Assembly (NCBI RefSeq): GCF_000374425.1
Contig: NZ_KB894354.1
Coordinates: 186,001-250,000, forward strand
Reading direction: 5' to 3'
Length of the DNA: 64,000 nucleotides
Source: Acinetobacter tjernbergiae DSM 14971 = CIP 107465
Lineage (GTDB): Bacteria > Pseudomonadota > Gammaproteobacteria > Pseudomonadales > Moraxellaceae
Part shown: in pieces, positions 59,193-64,000 of the stretch
How positions within the stretch are numbered: position 1 is the stretch's first letter
How the letters are laid out: each line of letters opens with the position of its first letter
The notes under the pieces: generated by a model
The model's database searches: none
Told to the model about the DNA's origin: nothing
Seen by the model: only the letters and a program-made list of their open reading frames with translations
Program-made: the position numbers and the translations under genes

Positions 59193-60728
59193 ATGAGTGT
59201 CAAGAACGATAGAAAGGTAGACAATGGATTTCTTGAAATATGCAAAGATTTCAAATTGTTAGTGTGTATTGTGGCTTTGTCTGCACAAACTGTGTATGCA
59301 AACACACCTAGTGAACAATACCACACTTTAAAAAACAATTTATCTCAGCTATTTGCGCCTAAAAGTAGTGACGAATTTAAAACTGCATATATGCAACAAT
59401 TAAGTAACTTTTCTGTGGATTCATCAATCACTGATTTACCTGTTGTTGGTTCAGGGCACCCCGTGGATGTTATTCCAGCAGCATTATGGCAAAGCCAGAT
59501 TAAATTATTAAAAGATGCGGTAAAAATTGCGGTTCAAAGAAATCCTGAAATTTCTCAAACTTTAGCAACTTTAGCAGCGCAGAATGCAAATATTGATGTT
59601 GCGAAAGCGGGGTATTATCCGCAGATTACTGGAGGGGTGAATACTGGTGATTTGACACGAAAAGGCGAACGTGGTCGGCAAATACTGGCTTTAAATGCAA
59701 CACAAATGCTTTATGACTTTGGTAAAGTTAAGTCCAATGTGAATACTGAACAAGCGAAATTAATTGTTGAACAAGCAAATGTTTTAGTCAAAATTGATGA
59801 TATTGCATTGGATGTTGCACAGACAATTATTAACATTCAGCGATATCAAAAACTTATAAAAATTGCGAACCAACAAATAGTTGGTATTACGCGTATTCAG
59901 GAAATGGCAAATTTAAGAGCTAAAGCCGGGATTAGTAGTCAAGCAGATCCAGTTCAAGCGCAATCTTATTTACAATCAGCTCAATCAGCATTGATTGCTC
60001 AGCAGTCCTTATTGGGACAATATCAACAGCATTTACATACTATTTTAGGTTTTGATGCTAGTGCAACTCAATGGGCTGTTCCTGAAGATTTAGTCCAACA
60101 ATCAGATTTATATGCTGCACCACAATTTAATATCGTTCCACAAATGATTGCTGCACAAGCAGGCATTGCTGTGGCTCGTTCGCAAAAACAGCAAACACAA
60201 TTAAGCCGTTATCCAACCTTATCTGTTAAGGGAGAATTAAGCCAAGCTTTACATGGTAAAAATCCCAATAATGATAAAGAAGGTGGTTTTGACAGTGCGA
60301 TTATGTTTGAGGCAAGTAGTCAATTTTATCAAGGTGGAGCGACTTCTTCACAAATAAAGGCAGCTAGTTTTGCAGAAGAAGCAGCGAAAGCACAAGTAAA
60401 TGCGGTTTATCTAAAAGTACTTGACCAAATTCGTACGAGTCGAGAACAAATTGAAAATAGACAAAGACAAATGCAAGTTCTCATGAGTCGCCAAGCAACA
60501 ACAGTGAGAACGAAAGAGCTTTATCAAGAACAATATAAATTAGGAACCCGATCACTTGTAGATTTATTAAATGCTGAACAAGCGATTCATGGTGCAAATT
60601 CGGAATTAGAAACTGCACGTTATGATATTTATAACAGTATTGCTCAGTATATAGCGACCACAGGGCGTTCGCGTCAAGCCTACGACTTAAATAATATTCA
60701 AATTCAGGGGTTTGAAGTTCAGCCATGA
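59193..60728 (+). CDS. TolC-family outer-membrane protein of a type I secretion system
   Basis: Outer-membrane channel of a three-part secretion machine. The 511-residue protein has an N-terminal signal peptide preceded by an unusual 20-residue leader (cleavage near VYA-NT), and two repeats of the OEP domain (AVQRNPEISQTLATLAAQNANIDVAKAGYYPQI; KELYQEQYKLGTRSLVDLLNAEQA) with long helical coiled coils. It precedes the ABC transporter and HlyD genes with four-base overlap, which assigns it to the secretion system rather than to an efflux pump. Similar to LapE/AggA. Confidence 0.9.
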   Translation: MSVKNDRKVDNGFLEICKDFKLLVCIVALSAQTVYANTPSEQYHTLKNNLSQLFAPKSSDEFKTAYMQQLSNFSVDSSITDLPVVGSGHPVDVIPAALWQSQIKLLKDAVKIAVQRNPEISQTLATLAAQNANIDVAKAGYYPQITGGVNTGDLTRKGERGRQILALNATQMLYDFGKVKSNVNTEQAKLIVEQANVLVKIDDIALDVAQTIINIQRYQKLIKIANQQIVGITRIQEMANLRAKAGISSQADPVQAQSYLQSAQSALIAQQSLLGQYQQHLHTILGFDASATQWAVPEDLVQQSDLYAAPQFNIVPQMIAAQAGIAVARSQKQQTQLSRYPTLSVKGELSQALHGKNPNNDKEGGFDSAIMFEASSQFYQGGATSSQIKAASFAEEAAKAQVNAVYLKVLDQIRTSREQIENRQRQMQVLMSRQATTVRTKELYQEQYKLGTRSLVDLLNAEQAIHGANSELETARYDIYNSIAQYIATTGRSRQAYDLNNIQIQGFEVQP

Positions 60729-62866
60729 TGACAAAAATAAACTATCAGCCTTGGTTACAAGCGGTATTAACGATTGCAAAGCATTATCGAATAGAGCCCT
60801 CTGAAGAAAGAGTTCGTTTACAACTTGATTGGAATCAGAACCAAAATTTAGACGAAATCTTATTATTAATGAGTCGGCAGGTCGGACTTAACTTACGGAA
60901 AGTTAAATTTAGCGATGAAGTTGTAAATCCTTGGCGATTACCAGTGATTGTTGAATTTAATGATGGTCAAGTGGGTGTGATTGATAAAGCGGATACTGAT
61001 GGTAATGTCAGTATTCAACTAAGTGGTGATCAGGGGCTGTCACAAAAATTTGTAGTAGATTCACTTAAGCATATTGTCAAAAATATTTATGTGCTTCGCC
61101 CAGAAAAATCAGTTCCTGATGCGCGTATTGATGAATACATTAAGCCTTATGAAGCCAGTTGGTTTTGGTCGATTGTATTGCAAGATTGGAAACGTTATAT
61201 CGATATTATGTTTGCCTCATTAATGGCAAATATTTTGGCTTTAGCAACGATTATTTTCTCAATGCAAGTCTATGACCGAGTTGTTCCATCACAATCCATT
61301 CCTACGCTATGGGTACTTGCGGGTGGAGTATTTATTGCTGCAATCTTTGAATTTGTACTTCGTGTTGCCCGTGTTTATTTATCTGATATTATTGGGAAAC
61401 GTGCAGATTTACGTGTTTCAGATCGTGTATTTGGCCATGCTTTAAGAATAAAAAATAGTGAACGTTCCAAATCAACAGGTACATTCATTTCGCAAATTCG
61501 TGAGCTTGAGGGGGTTCGCGATCTTGTTACTTCTACGACAATGGGGGCAATTGCTGATTTGCCATTCTTCTTTTTGTTTCTGGTTATCTTTGCGATTATT
61601 GGTGGAAACTTATTTTGGGTAATGTTGCTTGTTGTACCTTTGATGATTCTACCTGGTATTTTGGTACAAAAAAAATTAGCACAACTTGCGCAAGAAGGTA
61701 TGCGTGAATCTTCAATTCGTAATGCAATTCTAGTTGAGGCTGTACAAGGAATTGAAGATATTAAGCTATTACGAGCAGAGTCTCGGTTCCAAAACCAGTG
61801 GAATCATATGAATGAAGTGTCGGCAGATATTAGTATGCAGCAACGTAAAATCGTTGGCGTACTAACAGCGTGGACACAAAAAATTCAAGGTTTAACCTAT
61901 GCAGCTGTAATTTTGGTAGGTTGTTTTGCCGTGATGGATGGTGAGATGACAACAGGTGCTTTAGTTGCTTGTTCGATTTTATCGTCACGAATGCTTGCTC
62001 CAATATCTCAGATTACGGGTATTTTGGGACGTTTACAACAGGCAAAAGTTGCTAAGAAAAGTCTTGATGAACTCATGCAAAAATCTGTTGATCAGGCTGA
62101 TCAGGCTCATTTAGTTCATAAAGAGGTTCTAAACGGGGATTATGAACTTAAAAATGTGATGTTCCAATATACAGAAGACGATCCACGTCCAAGCCTTGCT
62201 GTGCGCCAGTTAAAGATTAAAGCAGGCGAAAAAATTGCGATATTGGGGCGTAATGGGGCTGGAAAGTCTACGTTATTACAAATCCTCTCAGCTATGCAAT
62301 TTCCAACGAATGGTTCAGTCCATCTTGATGGATTAGATATTAGCTTAATTGATCCTGCAGACGTTCGTCGTGATATGGGATTGTTAAATCAAAATGCACA
62401 TTTATTTTATGGCACAATTCGTGAAAATTTAACCCTTGGTGCGCCTTTATCACGTGATGAAGATATTCTAAAAGTACTAAAAGTGACAGGGGCCTTAGCT
62501 TTTGTACAAGAAAAAAAAGAAGGTTTGGATCATTTGGTATTAGAAGGTGGTGTTGGTTTTTCTGGTGGGCAACGACAAGCTTTGTTATTGGCTCGCTTAC
62601 TCATTCGTCAACCGAATATTTTGCTCTTAGATGAGCCAACTGCTGCAATTGACGATGTAGCTGAAAAACAACTAATTGATCATCTTAAAGGATGGCTTGC
62701 AAATCGAACATTAGTCGTTGCAACACATCGTCGGGCCGTTTTGGAATTGGTTGATCGCATAATTGTGATGAGCGATGGTAAAGTGGTTATGGATGGTCCA
62801 CGTGATCAAGTATTAAACCAGTCTGCTGTACAACAAAAACAAATTAAGCAAGGGGAAGATTCATGA
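60725..62866 (+). CDS. Type I secretion ABC transporter with degenerate C39-like N-domain
   Basis: Inner-membrane exporter of 713 residues. The N-terminal 130 residues look like a C39 peptidase-like domain but contain no cysteine, so it should bind rather than cleave the passenger (as in HlyB/LapB). Six membrane helices follow, then an ATPase domain with Walker A GRNGAGKST, signature FSGGQRQ and Walker B ILLLDEPTAAID. Its start overlaps the TolC gene (ATGA) and its end overlaps hlyD (ATGA). Passengers are usually large RTX or Bap-type adhesins, which were not seen in this window. Confidence 0.93.
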   Translation: MMTKINYQPWLQAVLTIAKHYRIEPSEERVRLQLDWNQNQNLDEILLLMSRQVGLNLRKVKFSDEVVNPWRLPVIVEFNDGQVGVIDKADTDGNVSIQLSGDQGLSQKFVVDSLKHIVKNIYVLRPEKSVPDARIDEYIKPYEASWFWSIVLQDWKRYIDIMFASLMANILALATIIFSMQVYDRVVPSQSIPTLWVLAGGVFIAAIFEFVLRVARVYLSDIIGKRADLRVSDRVFGHALRIKNSERSKSTGTFISQIRELEGVRDLVTSTTMGAIADLPFFFLFLVIFAIIGGNLFWVMLLVVPLMILPGILVQKKLAQLAQEGMRESSIRNAILVEAVQGIEDIKLLRAESRFQNQWNHMNEVSADISMQQRKIVGVLTAWTQKIQGLTYAAVILVGCFAVMDGEMTTGALVACSILSSRMLAPISQITGILGRLQQAKVAKKSLDELMQKSVDQADQAHLVHKEVLNGDYELKNVMFQYTEDDPRPSLAVRQLKIKAGEKIAILGRNGAGKSTLLQILSAMQFPTNGSVHLDGLDISLIDPADVRRDMGLLNQNAHLFYGTIRENLTLGAPLSRDEDILKVLKVTGALAFVQEKKEGLDHLVLEGGVGFSGGQRQALLLARLLIRQPNILLLDEPTAAIDDVAEKQLIDHLKGWLANRTLVVATHRRAVLELVDRIIVMSDGKVVMDGPRDQVLNQSAVQQKQIKQGEDS

Positions 62867-64000
62867 GCGAACAACAAGTGAATAGCCGTTCAATGAATGT
62901 TTCCTATAAAGAACCAAAGTTACCACGCTCTAGCTTCGTGATCTGGATTGTTGGTATCGGTTTACTTGTTCTTTTAATTTGGGCTTGGGTGTTTAATTTA
63001 GAAGAAGTTTCTACGGGTACGGGTAAAGTTATTCCATCCTCTAAAGAGCAAATTATTCAATCGCTTGAGGGTGGGATTCTGACGAAATTAGATGTACAAG
63101 AAGGTGATATTGTGCAAAAAGGGGAGGTTCTTGCACAACTTGATCCAACTCGGTTTGCTTCAAACGTTGGCGAATCAAAGTCCTTGCTAGTTTCGGCTCA
63201 AGCCACAGCAGCTCGTTTACGTGCTGAAGTGAATGGTACACCTCTAGTTTTTCCTGAAGAGGTTTTAAAAGAGCCAAAATTAGCGCAAGAAGAAACAGCA
63301 CTATATTATTCACGCCGTGAAAATCTTGAAGAATCATTAGCAGGTTTCCAACAAGCACTCAAACTTGTACAACAAGAGTTGGTTATGACTGAACCTTTGG
63401 TTGCCAAAGGTGCAGCAAGTGAAGTTGAAGTTCTTAGGTTGAAACGTGAAGCAAATGATCTACAGAATAAAATGAATGATACACGTAACCAGTATTACGT
63501 TAAGGCTAGAGAGGAGCTTTCTAAATCTAATACTGATATTCAAACACAACAACAAGTGGTGATGGGACGGAGTGATAGTTTACATAGAGCTGTTTTCAAA
63601 GCACCTGTTAGAGGTATTGTAAAAGAAATTGATGTCACAACTTTAGGTGGAGTCATTCCACAAAATGGTAAGTTAATGACCATTGTACCTTTAGAAGATA
63701 AATTATTAATTGAGGCACGTATTTCCCCAAGAGATATTGCATTCATTCGCCCAGGACAAGAAGCATTAGTAAAAATTACAGCCTATGACTATTCAATTTA
63801 TGGTGGTTTAAAAGGCAAAGTGACGGTTATTTCACCTGATACAATTCGAGATGAAGTCAAGCAAGATCAATTTTACTATCGGGTCTATATCCGCACAGAT
63901 TCTGATAAACTTCATAATAAAATCGGTAAGGCATTTGGTATTACTCCTGGTATGGTAGCGACTGTTGATATTCGTACGGGGGAGAAAACAGTAATGGACT
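62863..64000 (+). CDS. HlyD-family periplasmic adaptor, cut by window end
   Basis: Membrane-fusion protein that joins the ABC transporter to TolC. The frame is open from the ATG at 62863 to the last base (379 codons). One membrane segment near residues 25-45 follows a short cytoplasmic tail; then EEVSTGTGKVIPSSKEQIIQ and a lipoyl-like barrel (EGGILTKLDVQEGDIVQKG), a long coiled-coil hairpin, and the beta-barrel FKAPVRGIVKEIDVTTLGGV. The HlyD signature near the end (IRTGEKTV) is reached but the stop is outside the window. Confidence 0.93.
   Translation, partial: MSEQQVNSRSMNVSYKEPKLPRSSFVIWIVGIGLLVLLIWAWVFNLEEVSTGTGKVIPSSKEQIIQSLEGGILTKLDVQEGDIVQKGEVLAQLDPTRFASNVGESKSLLVSAQATAARLRAEVNGTPLVFPEEVLKEPKLAQEETALYYSRRENLEESLAGFQQALKLVQQELVMTEPLVAKGAASEVEVLRLKREANDLQNKMNDTRNQYYVKAREELSKSNTDIQTQQQVVMGRSDSLHRAVFKAPVRGIVKEIDVTTLGGVIPQNGKLMTIVPLEDKLLIEARISPRDIAFIRPGQEALVKITAYDYSIYGGLKGKVTVISPDTIRDEVKQDQFYYRVYIRTDSDKLHNKIGKAFGITPGMVATVDIRTGEKTVMD

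Overview
The window is a stretch of low-GC chromosome from a gammaproteobacterium, almost certainly an Acinetobacter species. The main reasons are the order rubredoxin, rubredoxin reductase, alpha/beta hydrolase, oxyR (the rubA-rubB-estB-oxyR arrangement described in Acinetobacter), the lepA-lepB-rnc-era-recO-pdxJ block with a small lipoprotein between era and recO, a glyceraldehyde-3-phosphate dehydrogenase with a long N-terminal extension, a Wzi-type capsule porin, and protein sequences throughout that read like Acinetobacter orthologues. The species cannot be fixed from this window. No transposon, integrase, prophage or CRISPR array was seen.

Layout. 1-2.9 kb: nadB (cut by the window start) divergent from a periplasmic Do/HtrA protease. 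3.0-10.8 kb: a co-directional housekeeping run: acyl-CoA thioesterase, lepA, lepB, a DUF4845 membrane protein, rnc, era, lipoprotein, recO, pdxJ, miaE. 10.8-19 kb: mixed small genes: peroxiredoxin-like protein, tRNA-Asn, hypothetical proteins, PaaI-like thioesterase, GFA-family protein, aspartate aminotransferase, an orphan NrtA-like lipoprotein, a macro-domain-like protein and a membrane diguanylate cyclase. 19-25 kb: uvrB, lipocalin, rarD, a long-form GAPDH. 25-28.4 kb: lineage-specific genes: a secreted protein, a translationally coupled pair of single-pass proteins built from short beta-like repeats, and a propeller-like gene split by an in-frame TGA. 28.6-34 kb: obgE, proB, a HAD phosphatase, a DUF1615 lipoprotein with lytic-transglycosylase-like motifs, dusB. 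34-37.5 kb: oxyR, estB-like hydrolase, rubB, rubA on the minus strand. 37.8-51.3 kb: SRPBCC protein, lysS, DUF2059 protein, wzi, cysD-cysN, two small genes, CNNM/CorC-type protein, LysR regulator, aceA, NlpE-like lipoprotein. 51.5-53.1 kb: tRNA-Gly and cysS. 53.5-55.2 kb: an AT-rich two-gene insert (methyltransferase plus a protein I do not recognise). 55.5-58.9 kb: kdsD-kdsC-lptC-lptA-lptB, the Kdo supply and lipooligosaccharide transport operon. 59.2-64 kb: a type I secretion system in order TolC, ABC transporter, HlyD (cut by the window end).

Functional themes are translation and ribosome biogenesis (lepA, era, obgE, rnc, tRNA modification), cell-envelope assembly (lepB, Wzi, kdsDC-lptCAB, several lipoproteins), electron transfer and oxidant sensing (rubAB, OxyR), sulfate activation (cysDN), and gluconeogenic/C2 metabolism (GAPDH, aceA). 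Most transcription units end in clear hairpin plus T-run terminators, many bidirectional between convergent genes.

The points I consider most worth checking are the coupled repeat-protein pair at 25.87-27.30 kb, a 32-codon frame overlapping the cysD start that looks like a collapsed ATP sulfurylase, the unrecognised AT-rich pair at 53.5-55.2 kb, the lytic-transglycosylase-like motifs in the DUF1615 protein, and the L7/L12-like membrane microprotein at 45.8 kb. None of these amounts to a proven new system from sequence alone.
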